DNA from: Paenibacillus sp. MAEPY2
GTDB lineage: Bacteria; Bacillota; Bacilli; Paenibacillales; Paenibacillaceae
Assembly (NCBI RefSeq): GCF_000499205.1
Contig: NZ_AWUK01000036.1
Coordinates: 28,269-92,268, forward strand
Direction: 5' to 3'
DNA length: 64,000 nt
In this document: positions 35,011 through 42,881 of the stretch, in pieces
Position numbering within the stretch: the stretch's first letter is position 1
How the letters are laid out: every line of letters begins with the position of its first letter
Made by a program: the position numbers and the translations under genes
Notes under the pieces: model-generated
Databases searched by the model: none
Seen by the model: only the letters and a program-made list of their open reading frames with translations
What the model was told of the DNA's origin: nothing

Positions 35011-35754
35011 ATGGAAGACCGAAAGTTAACCGTCCGGGCTGTAGAACGGGCGCTGGATATATTATTGTGTTTTACAACGCGCAGTGATCTGGGACTCACG
35101 GAAATTGCCACTCAGATCGGTCTGCACAAAAGTACAGTCCATCGTCTGATGGCTACTTTGGAGGAGAAAGGGTTCGTGATCCGGGATGCAGCCACCGAGA
35201 AGTATCGACTCGGCATACGCATCTGGGAGCTGTCTGCGCATATGTCTCGCAGCGATGATCCTGCCATTCTGCTTCTTCCTGCAATGGAGCGGCTGAGGGA
35301 TCGACTGGGCGAAACCGTAAGCTTATATCTGCGTGATGGCAGTGAGCGGATTCGGATTCAAGCCGTGCAGAGTGATCAGGCGATTCGCCGGGTGGCTCCG
35401 GTGGGAGTCAGACTTCCGCTATCTGTGGGAGCGTCCAGCAAAGTGCTGATGGCTTTTGCCACCGAGGAAGACCGTGAAGATCTGATGAATGGACCGGAAT
35501 GGCCGGTATTTATCGATCCCAAAGTATATTTGGCACAGATGAAAGACATTCTGGAATATGGCTACGCAACAAGTTATGAGGAACGTGAACCGGGAGCTGC
35601 GGCGGTATCTGTCCCCATCCTGGATCGGAAAGGAAACATCGCTGCTGCCTTGTCGGTATCCGGGCCTGTTAGTCGTCTCTCGCAGGAAACGTTGCATGAA
35701 TATGCTCCTGTGCTGAAGGAAGCAGCTACACAGATGGGGCTTATGTTATCCTGA
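35011..35754 (+). CDS. IclR-family transcriptional regulator
   Basis: 247 residues. The N-terminal winged helix (VRAVERALDILLCFTTRSDLGLTEIATQIGLHKSTVHRLMATLEEKGF) and the C-terminal effector domain (LPLSVGASSKVLMAF, REPGAAAVSVPILDRKGNIAAALSVSGP) are both intact. The family controls carbon-source pathways, with small acids as effectors. AGGAGGG precedes the ATG. No catabolic operon is next to it: TPP riboswitch and thiC follow. A shared operator hints at acnA as a distant target. Confidence 0.92.
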   Translation: MEDRKLTVRAVERALDILLCFTTRSDLGLTEIATQIGLHKSTVHRLMATLEEKGFVIRDAATEKYRLGIRIWELSAHMSRSDDPAILLLPAMERLRDRLGETVSLYLRDGSERIRIQAVQSDQAIRRVAPVGVRLPLSVGASSKVLMAFATEEDREDLMNGPEWPVFIDPKVYLAQMKDILEYGYATSYEEREPGAAAVSVPILDRKGNIAAALSVSGPVSRLSQETLHEYAPVLKEAATQMGLMLS

Positions 35755-35876
35755 TTTTATTTTCTGAATATAAAGGTTGTTTTTATGATTCGGTTGCGCT
35801 ACTCTGTAATGGACGGCCCAACGGGGCCTGCATAATTGAATATGCATTTGCGGCTTAAATGCTGCAACTTGTTAAC

Positions 35877-35973
35877 GTTACTGGGGGAGTCCGAATTGTC
35901 CGGACTGAGACGGAATCGCATGAGATTCCGGACCCTTTGCACCTGATCTGGATCATACCAGCGTAGGGAAGTA
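35877..35973 (+). ncRNA. TPP riboswitch (THI element)
   Basis: Conserved blocks in order: ACTGGGGGAGTCCG, CGGACTGAGACGG, GACCCTTTGCACCTGATC and TGGATCATACCAGCG, then TAGGGAAGT. These are the P2-P3 and P4-P5 pyrophosphate and pyrimidine pockets. It controls thiC through the hairpin at 36065-36098. Confidence 0.95.
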
Positions 35974-36064
35974 ATCGGCGATACGACCACGAACACCACA
36001 TGATGTGACCTATGGATGGGGCTCCGCTATGGAGCCTTTATAAGGTGCGTTATTGGTGATGGAC

Positions 36065-36098
36065 ATAAGCCGGTTCCCTTGGGAACCGGCTTTTTTTA
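36065..36098 (+). terminator. Riboswitch-controlled attenuator upstream of thiC
   Basis: AAGCCGGTTCCC/GGGAACCGGCTT is a perfect stem followed by TTTTTTT. It lies between the TPP aptamer and the thiC start, and is expected to form when TPP is bound. About 230 bases of leader follow without an obvious gene. Confidence 0.88.
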
Positions 36099-36332
36099 TA
36101 CAGTAAACAGGCGGAAGACGCTGCCAGAACTGCTTTTGGGCAAAGTACCCGGGAGCATCTGCCAAGCTTCTGGGATAGAGTTCATTTGCATTGACTGCCT
36201 GCGTATTACTAAATGTGATGTCCCTGCTTTATGTCGTATGGTCGCTCTTTCTTTATCTATGTTGTGGATGATTAGGACAAGTGCGCAAGCATTTCAATCC
36301 AGACGATCACCAATGAGAAGGAGACAAGAGCG

Positions 36333-38138
36333 ATGAGTAAAGGGAACAGAACGATGGGACAGGACGAGCAGGATCAGCAGTTGGCAAAAGAAAAAGGGGC
36401 GACCGGACGGGTTCAGCCCTTCCCGGGCAGCCGCAAAGTTTACATTTATGGCTCTCGACCGGACATTGCTGTACCGGAGCGTGAAATTGCCCTTCATGAC
36501 ACGAATACTCCCCAAGGAGTGGAGCATAACGAACGGCTGCGTGTCTACGATACGAGCGGGCCGATGACCGATCCCGGATTTCATGCCGATATCCGGGCAG
36601 GTCTGCCAGCGCTGCGTACGCGATGGATTACGGAGCGTGAAGATGTTGAAGCTTACCGGGGACGGACGGTAAAGCCGGAAGATAACGGTCTGAAGCCAGG
36701 AGGGAAGCGAGCTGGAGCCGAGGAGTATCCAGGGTTGCGTGGTCAACCCTTGCGAGGAATAGCTGGGCGCAGCGTGACCCAGATGCATTATGCACGAAAG
36801 GGAATCATCACACCGGAAATGGAGTTCGCCGCCATTCGTGAAGGCGTGGAGCCGGAGTTTGTGCGACAGGAGCTGGCGAGTGGCAGGGCGATCCTTCCGT
36901 CGAACATCAATCACCCGGAGAGCGAGCCGATGCTGATCGGGCGTCATTTTCATGTGAAGATTAATGCGAACATCGGAAACTCTGCCGTATCATCCTCTAT
37001 CGAGGAAGAGGTGGAGAAGATGACCTGGGCGGTACGCTGGGGGTCGGATACGGTGATGGATCTTTCCACAGGCAAGGACATTCATACGACTCGGGAATGG
37101 ATCATCCGTAATTCTCCGGTACCGATCGGAACGGTGCCGCTCTATCAGGCGCTGGAGAAGGTCAATGGTGAAGCCGAAGCACTGACCTGGGAGTTGTATC
37201 GTGACACGCTCATTGAGCAGGCAGAGCAGGGCGTGGATTACTTTACGATCCATGCAGGCGTGCTGCTGCGTTATATCCCGATGACCGCCAAACGCATGAC
37301 GGGCATTGTGTCACGGGGCGGGTCCATTATGGCAGCATGGTGCCTTGCGCATCATCAGGAGAATTTTCTGTATACCCATTTTGAAGAAATCTGCGAGATT
37401 ATGAAAAGGTATGACGTGGCGTTCTCTCTCGGGGACGGGCTGCGCCCAGGAAGCATCTACGATGCCAATGACGAAGCCCAGATGGCGGAACTGGCTACGC
37501 TTGGTGAACTGACACAAATCGCCTGGAAGCATGATGTGCAGGTGATGATCGAAGGTCCGGGACATGTGCCGATGCACAAGATCAAGGAGAATGTCGATCT
37601 GCAAATGGAGATTTGCAAGGAAGCGCCGTTCTATACTTTGGGACCGCTGACGACCGATATTGCACCGGGATATGACCATATTACCTCGGCGATCGGGGCA
37701 GCGATGATCGGTTGGTTCGGTACGTCGATGCTCTGTTATGTTACACCAAAAGAACATCTGGGCCTGCCCAATAAGGATGACGTGCGGGAAGGGGTTATCG
37801 CCTACAAGATTGCTGCACATGCTGCCGATCTGGCGAAAGGTCACCCGCGTGCCCAGCGGCGGGACGATGCGCTATCCAAAGCACGATTCGAGTTCCGCTG
37901 GCGGGATCAGTTCAACCTGTCGCTGGACCCGGAACGTGCGCTATCCTACCATGATGAGACGTTGCCGGCCGAAGGGGCCAAGGAAGCCCATTTCTGCTCC
38001 ATGTGCGGGCCGAAATTTTGCAGCATGCGGATTACGCAGGATATTCGTGCTTTTGCCGCGGACAAAGGATTGTCCGAGAATGAGGCCCTGGCTGCTGGCA
38101 TGCAGGAAAAGGCTGAGGAATACCGAACACGCTCCTAA
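36333..38138 (+). CDS. thiC: Phosphomethylpyrimidine synthase
   Basis: 601 residues. A radical-SAM enzyme that turns aminoimidazole ribotide into hydroxymethylpyrimidine phosphate for thiamine. The C-terminal CSMCGPKFCSM gives the C-x2-C-x4-C cluster motif. VDYFTIHAGVLLRYIP, MSRGGSIMAAWCL-like SRGGSIMAAWCL and EGPGHVPMHKI are core signatures. An N-terminal extension of about 35 polar residues precedes the core. AGAAGGAGACAAGAGCG precedes the ATG. TPP-riboswitch regulated. Confidence 0.97.
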   Translation: MSKGNRTMGQDEQDQQLAKEKGATGRVQPFPGSRKVYIYGSRPDIAVPEREIALHDTNTPQGVEHNERLRVYDTSGPMTDPGFHADIRAGLPALRTRWITEREDVEAYRGRTVKPEDNGLKPGGKRAGAEEYPGLRGQPLRGIAGRSVTQMHYARKGIITPEMEFAAIREGVEPEFVRQELASGRAILPSNINHPESEPMLIGRHFHVKINANIGNSAVSSSIEEEVEKMTWAVRWGSDTVMDLSTGKDIHTTREWIIRNSPVPIGTVPLYQALEKVNGEAEALTWELYRDTLIEQAEQGVDYFTIHAGVLLRYIPMTAKRMTGIVSRGGSIMAAWCLAHHQENFLYTHFEEICEIMKRYDVAFSLGDGLRPGSIYDANDEAQMAELATLGELTQIAWKHDVQVMIEGPGHVPMHKIKENVDLQMEICKEAPFYTLGPLTTDIAPGYDHITSAIGAAMIGWFGTSMLCYVTPKEHLGLPNKDDVREGVIAYKIAAHAADLAKGHPRAQRRDDALSKARFEFRWRDQFNLSLDPERALSYHDETLPAEGAKEAHFCSMCGPKFCSMRITQDIRAFAADKGLSENEALAAGMQEKAEEYRTRS

Positions 38139-38176
38139 GCGTTGTTACAACGCAATCTGGGCAGCCTGATATGGTG

Positions 38177-38218
38177 AAAAGCCGTTCCTCTCCGTGATCG
38201 TGGAGAAGAGCGGCTTTA
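38177..38218. terminator. Terminator-like hairpin after thiC
   Basis: AAAGCCG...TCTCC and GGAGA...CGGCTTT pair with bulges. The T-run is poor, so efficiency is doubtful. Confidence 0.5.
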
Positions 38219-38292
38219 ACCCGGTATGTGGTGTGCACACTTAATCTTAGAGGACAAGAAGTACGACACAACATATTTTTATCACTTATAGG

Positions 38293-38321
38293 TTGATTGT
38301 CTCATAGATGTTTAATAAAAT
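38293..38321 (+). promoter_or_regulatory. SigA promoter of the putative antitoxin RNA
   Basis: TTGATT and TAAAAT are separated by 17 bases. The predicted start is near 38328, and no reading frame follows. Confidence 0.6.
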
Positions 38322-38327
38322 GAGTAT

Positions 38328-38368
38328 AAGTAAAAACAAATAAGAGTAGCCAGGCCAATGGCTACTCC
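38328..38368 (-). terminator. Terminator of the toxin mRNA
   Basis: On the minus strand GAGTAGCCA/TGGCTACTC is followed by the T-rich TTATTTGTTTTTA. Confidence 0.6.
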
Positions 38369-38463
38369 TGCACAGCATTTGCGGTGGGTATTCCTCCAAG
38401 TGCAGCATAGTTAGACGAAGTGACCCGTCAGGCCGTCAACCTGTGGCGGGTCACTTCTTTTTA
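38328..38463 (+). ncRNA. Putative type I antitoxin small RNA
   Basis: The predicted transcript of about 135 nt runs from the promoter at 38293-38321 to a strong terminator (GAAGTGACCCG/CGGGTCACTTC, then TTTTT, 38417-38462). Its 3' end is antisense to the last codons and 3' untranslated region of the convergent toxin gene. The layout matches txpA/RatA and bsrG/SR4 of Bacillus. Confidence 0.6.
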
Positions 38464-38534
38464 CGGTCGATGTATGTGAGGAGCGCAATAACTAACATTG
38501 CGAACACGATTACGTCGTTGAAAGAGAAGTTCAT
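38451..38534 (-). CDS. Small hydrophobic type I toxin (holin-like, TxpA/BsrG-like)
   Basis: 27 residues. Polar start MNFSFND, hydrophobic core at residues 8-22 (VIVFAMLVIALLTYI), basic tail DRKKK. This is the plan of the putative holin-like toxins of Bacillota (membrane peptides under antisense RNA control). GGGAGGTGAT is spaced 4 bases from the ATG, an unusually strong ribosome site. An extended -10 promoter (TGGTATAAT on the minus strand, 38593-38601) lies 60 bases upstream. The 3' end overlaps a convergent small RNA. Confidence 0.75.
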   Translation of the reverse strand: MNFSFNDVIVFAMLVIALLTYIDRKKK

Positions 38535-38592
38535 AGAATCACCTCCCACTGGAGGCAATCTATTTCCCACCACAAATTGGCTGTACAAAATG

Positions 38593-38601
38593 ATTATACC
38601 A
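38593..38601 (-). promoter_or_regulatory. Extended -10 promoter of the toxin gene
   Basis: TGGTATAAT on the minus strand fits TGnTATAAT. The -35 region is weak and overlaps the neighbouring hairpin. Confidence 0.6.
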
Positions 38602-38605
38602 TTCG

Positions 38606-38636
38606 AAAGACTCTCATTCGAGAGTCTTTTTATTTT
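38606..38636. terminator. Terminator between the toxin locus and the racemase-like gene
   Basis: AAAGACTCTC-attc-GAGAGTCTTT is a perfect 10-bp stem followed on the plus strand by TTATTTT. On the minus strand the tail is only TTT, so it may act weakly for the racemase-like gene. Confidence 0.75.
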
Positions 38637-38654
38637 GCTTCATGAGCTCAACAC

Positions 38655-39347
38655 TTAACGGTGGGCCAAGCTCAACTTCTTCTCCAAATAAGCCGAGAGC
38701 GATGCCAGCGGGCTAAAGATCAACATGCCGGTATCTGCTGTAACTCGTGCCGCTGCGGGAGCCATGGACAGCTGAGCCGCTACTACCGTGCTTCCCGGGG
38801 ACTGCTCAGCAATCTGCTGCAATCCAGCACTCACCGCGGCAAGATAACCTTCCTTATCGCCTCGCATAATTAACTCGAATGTACCCGGGATCAATACCGC
38901 TTCAGCTTCTACAGTTGCAATCCCGTTTCGCTGTCCATTCTCATCATCCTGCCGCAAAGCCTGATTCACCCGTACCATCGTTCCTTCAATCGTCGCAGGG
39001 TTGGTAAACGCCAATATGTATCTCCCCGGTACTCGTTTCATTTCCTGAAGTAATGGATCATCAATACCAACCACTGCGACGGGAACATGCTGTGCCTCCT
39101 GCTCAAGTGCGGCTGCAAACAGGGTACAGGTGACGAGGATGGCATCTGCATGACAGTGTGCGATCCATTGCAGCGTCTGTGATACTTTCGCACGCGTAAC
39201 TGCCCCGGTGAAATCAGCATCATGTTTGAGGCGGTCCAGACCCGGATCGACATAATGTACAAGTTCAACCTCATAAGGAGCGAGTACTTCTTCAATCAGT
39301 GCAATGTTGGAATAGTGAGCGTGAAAACAGCCGATAGTCATCATCAT
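38655..39347 (-). CDS. Asp/Glu racemase superfamily protein
   Basis: 230 residues from the first ATG of a triple-ATG start, which has AGGGGGC upstream. Upstream in-frame codons lack a ribosome site. The fold is suggested by MTIGCFHAHYSN at the start, the nucleophile-region Cys in ILVTCTLFAAAL near residue 75, and LSMAPAAARV near the C-terminus, where a second Cys would be expected but is absent. It may be a maleate isomerase/AroM-type relative rather than a true racemase. Substrate unknown. Confidence 0.75.
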   Translation of the reverse strand: MMMTIGCFHAHYSNIALIEEVLAPYEVELVHYVDPGLDRLKHDADFTGAVTRAKVSQTLQWIAHCHADAILVTCTLFAAALEQEAQHVPVAVVGIDDPLLQEMKRVPGRYILAFTNPATIEGTMVRVNQALRQDDENGQRNGIATVEAEAVLIPGTFELIMRGDKEGYLAAVSAGLQQIAEQSPGSTVVAAQLSMAPAAARVTADTGMLIFSPLASLSAYLEKKLSLAHR

Positions 39348-39548
39348 ATTTGCCCCCTGAAATGGATGTTGTCTCACTAAACTGCCGTAGATATTTAACC
39401 CATTATAGGGATGTGACCATAGACTGTACATATGTAAAATGCTGATGTAACAACAAATTAAAGCGAAAACGCGAATAACCGTTCATCCACAACTTCGCAG
39501 AGAACGGTGCAGCCATGCAAGCAATGCTCAATTCGCTCATCATTTCAT

Positions 39549-39716
39549 TTATCGCAAAGAAGGGGAGGCGTTCTTTTTAGCCATTTTTTGCTGCAAAATT
39601 TCATGAAAGGATAGACCTTGATTGTTCTCATTCTCCTTTTTGGGAGCAACGGTCGCCGTGTTGCGCGGATATTGGTGGTGGTACGGGATCATTTGCTGAA
39701 TAGGCATGCGGATCAT
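39549..39716 (-). CDS. Small hypothetical protein
   Basis: 55 residues. Start MIRMPIQQMIPYHHQYP with AAAGGAGGAACC before the ATG. The C-terminal GLSFHEILQQKMAKK resembles the 'F-x-x-I-L' helix found at the start of some flagellar accessory proteins, but this is only a motif likeness. No family is assigned. Confidence 0.65.
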   Translation of the reverse strand: MIRMPIQQMIPYHHQYPRNTATVAPKKENENNQGLSFHEILQQKMAKKNASPSLR

Positions 39717-39752
39717 CTTGGTTCCTCCTTTAATGCATTTTCGAATATGCAT

Positions 39753-40130
39753 ATCTGATTATTAAATAGCTTATGTATTCCAACAGGTTATCGTCTCTGT
39801 TACGCAAATAGGTATATGTGACTTGTTAGACGAAACAGGCAACTTAAGGTGTAATTCCAATTGGGTTGTAGTGATTTTACCCCGTATTGAGGAGATGTAA
39901 ACGTTTTTAAAGAAATTCAGGAGGAAAGGACCGAATATGTGAGGTTTTGTATGGGAGGATAGAAGCGATTGTTAAGTGAATAGACCCAGTTTTGGGATTG
40001 CCAATTGTGTCGAAATTAAGACATATAGTCTGGTTGTATAGGTACGACATAAGCTAGCTAACTTGGTACCATGGTCGGTTGTCGGGTGCATATTAGGGCA
40101 ATTTTCGACGGATAGACAAAAGGGAAGTGC
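39753..40130. other. Gene-free AT-rich region
   Basis: No supported gene. TGTAAACGTTTTTA at 39896-39909 matches the cre consensus at all but one position. AGGAGGAAAGG near 39920 is followed only by micro-frames that stop within seven codons. Confidence 0.4.
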
Positions 40131-40160
40131 CAAAAAAGCCGCCAGGAAACCTGGCAGCCT
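40131..40160 (-). terminator. Terminator of the zinc-ribbon/GyrI-like gene
   Basis: On the minus strand GCCAGG-ttt-CCTGGC extended by GCT/GGC, then TTTTTT. It lies 100 bases after the stop; partial element copy C lies between. Confidence 0.8.
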
Positions 40161-40164
40161 AACA

Positions 40165-40225
40165 GCATTTTGCATAAATCCATGAGCGGAATTTCATTGC
40201 TGAGATACAGATATAAACAGTCCAA
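40165..40225 (+). repeat. Inverted-end element, copy C (left half only)
   Basis: Begins GCATTTTGCATAAATC, then ATGAGCG and TTTCATT as in copy B, with ACAGATAT where the others have ATAGATCG. The right half is not recognisable. It lies in the 3' region of the zinc-ribbon gene, opposite to that gene. Confidence 0.6.
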
Positions 40226-40260
40226 TTCGGATTAACAAATGATCATGATCACTTTTCTTC

Positions 40261-41079
40261 TTATTTTTCGCGGCGAACAGCAATATACAGGTCCACTTGT
40301 ACGTTCTCAGGATCGAGACTTCGCTCATCATACAATTCGAAATCTCCGGTAAACGTGCGTTCCCCCTGTTTGTTCCAGGCCCACACCGCACCCCATGCTT
40401 CACCCACGACTTCGGCCATCGGACCCTTTCTGGAGGTGAACACCGCATATGTTGCAGGTGGCAGCTCAACGGAATTCACTCCCTCAGGCAACGATTCATC
40501 CGGGCCGACTTCATGTCCCACCAGTATGGTGTATTCTCCATGTATGCCATCCGTATAGTCAGCGTAACAGCCATAGCGGGCCGCTTCAGGGGCAGGCTGG
40601 TGATCTGAAGCGAAGTAGCTGTTCCAGAGACCCTGAATGCAGCCTTTGCCACTAATCTCAATGGCGTTGGTTGTTCTGGAGGACACACCCGCAAGGCGTT
40701 TTCCTGGCAGTGTGACATACCGAATGGGCTCTGTGGAGAGCGTATTGTCGGGCGTTACTTGATCAAGGTCATTGGACTCATCCGAATGTTCTGCTGAAAA
40801 TGCCACGTTCCGTTCAGAGCCGGAAGCATTCCATCTTTTCAAAAAAGGAAGTTGGTTGCGCAGCATTGACCTTGCTGATTCCTCGTCCATACCTTCCTGA
40901 TTCAGGATGGCGGTGCACATTTCAATCATGCCCTCCAGTGTAATATCGGGCTGCTCAAACTTGCCTTCTTTATAACAATAGATACAGTATTCGCGGGTTG
41001 TAGTACCATCCGTTTCTGTTCCGAATTGGGCAGGGGTAGTGAGTGGCATTCCACAGCTCTGGCATACGGTGACGTTCAT
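40261..41079 (-). CDS. Zinc-ribbon plus GyrI-like effector-binding domain protein
   Basis: 272 residues. Residues 1-80 are a zinc-ribbon domain (VCQSCGMPL, then EYCIYCYKEGKF; four Cys in two pairs). Residues about 115-270 are a GyrI-like/AraC effector-binding fold (VTLPGKRLAGVSSRTTN, GVNSVELPPATYAVFTSRKGPM). Such proteins often sit next to regulators and bind small molecules. GAGGAGGAATTAATT precedes the ATG. The adjacent WYL regulator upstream on the same strand suggests a pair. Confidence 0.85.
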   Translation of the reverse strand: MNVTVCQSCGMPLTTPAQFGTETDGTTTREYCIYCYKEGKFEQPDITLEGMIEMCTAILNQEGMDEESARSMLRNQLPFLKRWNASGSERNVAFSAEHSDESNDLDQVTPDNTLSTEPIRYVTLPGKRLAGVSSRTTNAIEISGKGCIQGLWNSYFASDHQPAPEAARYGCYADYTDGIHGEYTILVGHEVGPDESLPEGVNSVELPPATYAVFTSRKGPMAEVVGEAWGAVWAWNKQGERTFTGDFELYDERSLDPENVQVDLYIAVRREK

Positions 41080-41151
41080 AATTAATTCCTCCTCGTTATG
41101 TACAGCTTGAATATAATAGAAGTATAACGGGAGGAACTGGACACCTGTCTG

Positions 41152-42102
41152 TCAGGTTCGAGGCGGGGCATTATAATTTTGCACAATTTGTTCGGCAATT
41201 CTACGAATTTCTTCTCGAATATGCAGTGGCTCCAGCACTTCGACATCTGCGCCAAATCCAAGAATGAACCCGTACAGCCAGTTGTCCTCCGGAAATGCGA
41301 CCTGGCTGATATAATAGCCCTCATCATCCGGGATGACGCTCTCTATGCCAAACCATTCCACTGCGATGTGACGGATACGCGCATGGAATCTGAGGGTCAG
41401 AGGCACCTTGTTATCCGGGGTTGCCCAATCCTGCTGCCAGGGTCTGTCCTGCAGGTTAATCGGCTTGCGTTCGAAGTTTCCTTGGGCAAGGGCGACGTCT
41501 CGCATGCGGACCAGCTTGAACATACGGAACTCGTTGCGTTCGTGACAGAACGCATAGAGGTACCAGGAATGCTTTTTGAGCACAAGGGTATGCGGATCGG
41601 TCGTTCTATGGGTCTGGGTACCTTCGGCACTGCAATAGGTAAATGTAATGGGCCGCAGTTGATCCATGCCCTGTTCAATGAGCTGGAGCTTGATTTGCAG
41701 CGCTTCGGGATGCGTCCACATCGAATAATCTACAATAAAGCGGCTGGTATTGGCCTGGAAATCTTCATTTTTGGCTTCAGGCACGATACTGCTGAGTTTC
41801 TCCATCAACAGGTCTCGTGCCACATTCGTATGGGAGGTGGAGACACTCCGCAGCGCAGTGACAATGGAGGCCAGATCTTTGTCGGTCAGCACATTTCGGT
41901 CAAGCCGGTAACCTTCTGCAAGGCCAATACCACCGCTTGCACCTTGATAGGTGACGACAGGGATACCCGCCTGACCCAGCGTGTCTATATCTCGGTAGAT
42001 GGTACGAATGGACACCTCAAACGTATCCGCCAAATCCTTGGCCTGCACCCGGCCACGATTGATCAACAGCACAACAATGGCTAATAAACGATCCAGTTTC
42101 AT
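41152..42102 (-). CDS. WYL-domain (YafY-type) transcriptional regulator
   Basis: 316 residues. An N-terminal HTH_11 domain (LDRLLAIVVLLINRGRVQAKDLADTFEVSIRTIYRDIDTL) and a central WYL domain with the namesake in KKHSWYLYAFCHERNEFRMFKLVRM are clear. The C-terminal WCX region follows (EWFGIESVIPDDEGYY). AAGGGAATCC selects the ATG at 42102. It diverges from vanR across about 80 bases, so it may share that control region. Confidence 0.9.
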   Translation of the reverse strand: MKLDRLLAIVVLLINRGRVQAKDLADTFEVSIRTIYRDIDTLGQAGIPVVTYQGASGGIGLAEGYRLDRNVLTDKDLASIVTALRSVSTSHTNVARDLLMEKLSSIVPEAKNEDFQANTSRFIVDYSMWTHPEALQIKLQLIEQGMDQLRPITFTYCSAEGTQTHRTTDPHTLVLKKHSWYLYAFCHERNEFRMFKLVRMRDVALAQGNFERKPINLQDRPWQQDWATPDNKVPLTLRFHARIRHIAVEWFGIESVIPDDEGYYISQVAFPEDNWLYGFILGFGADVEVLEPLHIREEIRRIAEQIVQNYNAPPRT

Positions 42103-42185
42103 ATATTGGATTCCCTTCAATCATTTATAAGTTGGATTCAGATATGTTATATTGTTGAGCATCACATATAGGAGTGGAATAAGCA

Positions 42186-42881
42186 ATGAAACGTATTACG
42201 ATTTTGATCGCAGATGATGAAGTTGAGATCGCTGATCTGGTTGCATTGCACTTGCAAAAAGAAGGATATCACATCATCAAGGCATTCGATGGGAAAGCGG
42301 CGGTTCAAGCCGTTCAGACACAAACGATCGATTTGGCTATTTTGGATATTATGATGCCTGGTATGGATGGATATGAGGTAACCCGCAAAATTCGAGAGCA
42401 GTATCACCTGCCTATTATTTTTCTAAGCGCCAAAACCTCGGATATGGATAAAATCACTGGGCTCGTGATGGGCGCAGACGATTACATGACCAAGCCATTT
42501 AACCCGATGGAACTGGTCGCCCGGGTCAATTCCCAGCTGCGCCGTTCACTTCAATTCAGCCAGTCTGTACCGATCCAGCGCTCCATTCTGGAGAAAGGCG
42601 GCCTTATTATCTCGCCAGATCAGCATAGCGTCACCCTTTATGGCAAGCCCATAGAATTAACACCCAAGGAGTTTGACATTCTGTATTTGCTCGCAAATCA
42701 TCCCAAACAGGTGTTCAGTGCAGAGAGCATCTTTGAACAAGTGTGGGGTGAGGCTTATTATGAGAGCGGCAATACCGTGATGGTTCATATTCGAACCCTG
42801 CGCAAGAAGCTGGGGGAAGATGTAGACAAGAACAAGTTTATCAAAACGATCTGGGGTGTGGGGTACACATTCAATGAATAA
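42186..42881 (+). CDS. vanR: VanR-type response regulator (OmpR family)
   Basis: 231 residues. Receiver domain with acidic pair Asp10/Asp11 and phospho-acceptor Asp54 (LAILDIMMPGMDGYE), Thr/Ser and Lys at FLSAK and MTKPF. The winged-helix output domain ends IKTIWGVGYTFNE. Sequence and its order with vanS, vanY and vanZ identify the VanR type. GGAGTGG precedes the ATG. The stop overlaps the vanS start (ATGAATAA). Confidence 0.9.
   Translation: MKRITILIADDEVEIADLVALHLQKEGYHIIKAFDGKAAVQAVQTQTIDLAILDIMMPGMDGYEVTRKIREQYHLPIIFLSAKTSDMDKITGLVMGADDYMTKPFNPMELVARVNSQLRRSLQFSQSVPIQRSILEKGGLIISPDQHSVTLYGKPIELTPKEFDILYLLANHPKQVFSAESIFEQVWGEAYYESGNTVMVHIRTLRKKLGEDVDKNKFIKTIWGVGYTFNE

Noticed and set aside
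39896..39909. cre-like TGTAAACGTTTTTA
   Set aside because: One mismatch to the consensus and no gene within reach. Not called as an operator.
39972..40175. Possible 67-residue minus-strand protein between two genes
   Set aside because: It overlaps a terminator and the partial repeat copy C; no start signal.
41179..42084. 301-codon plus-strand frame opposite the WYL regulator
   Set aside because: Antisense shadow of a clear regulator gene; no ribosome site or domain.
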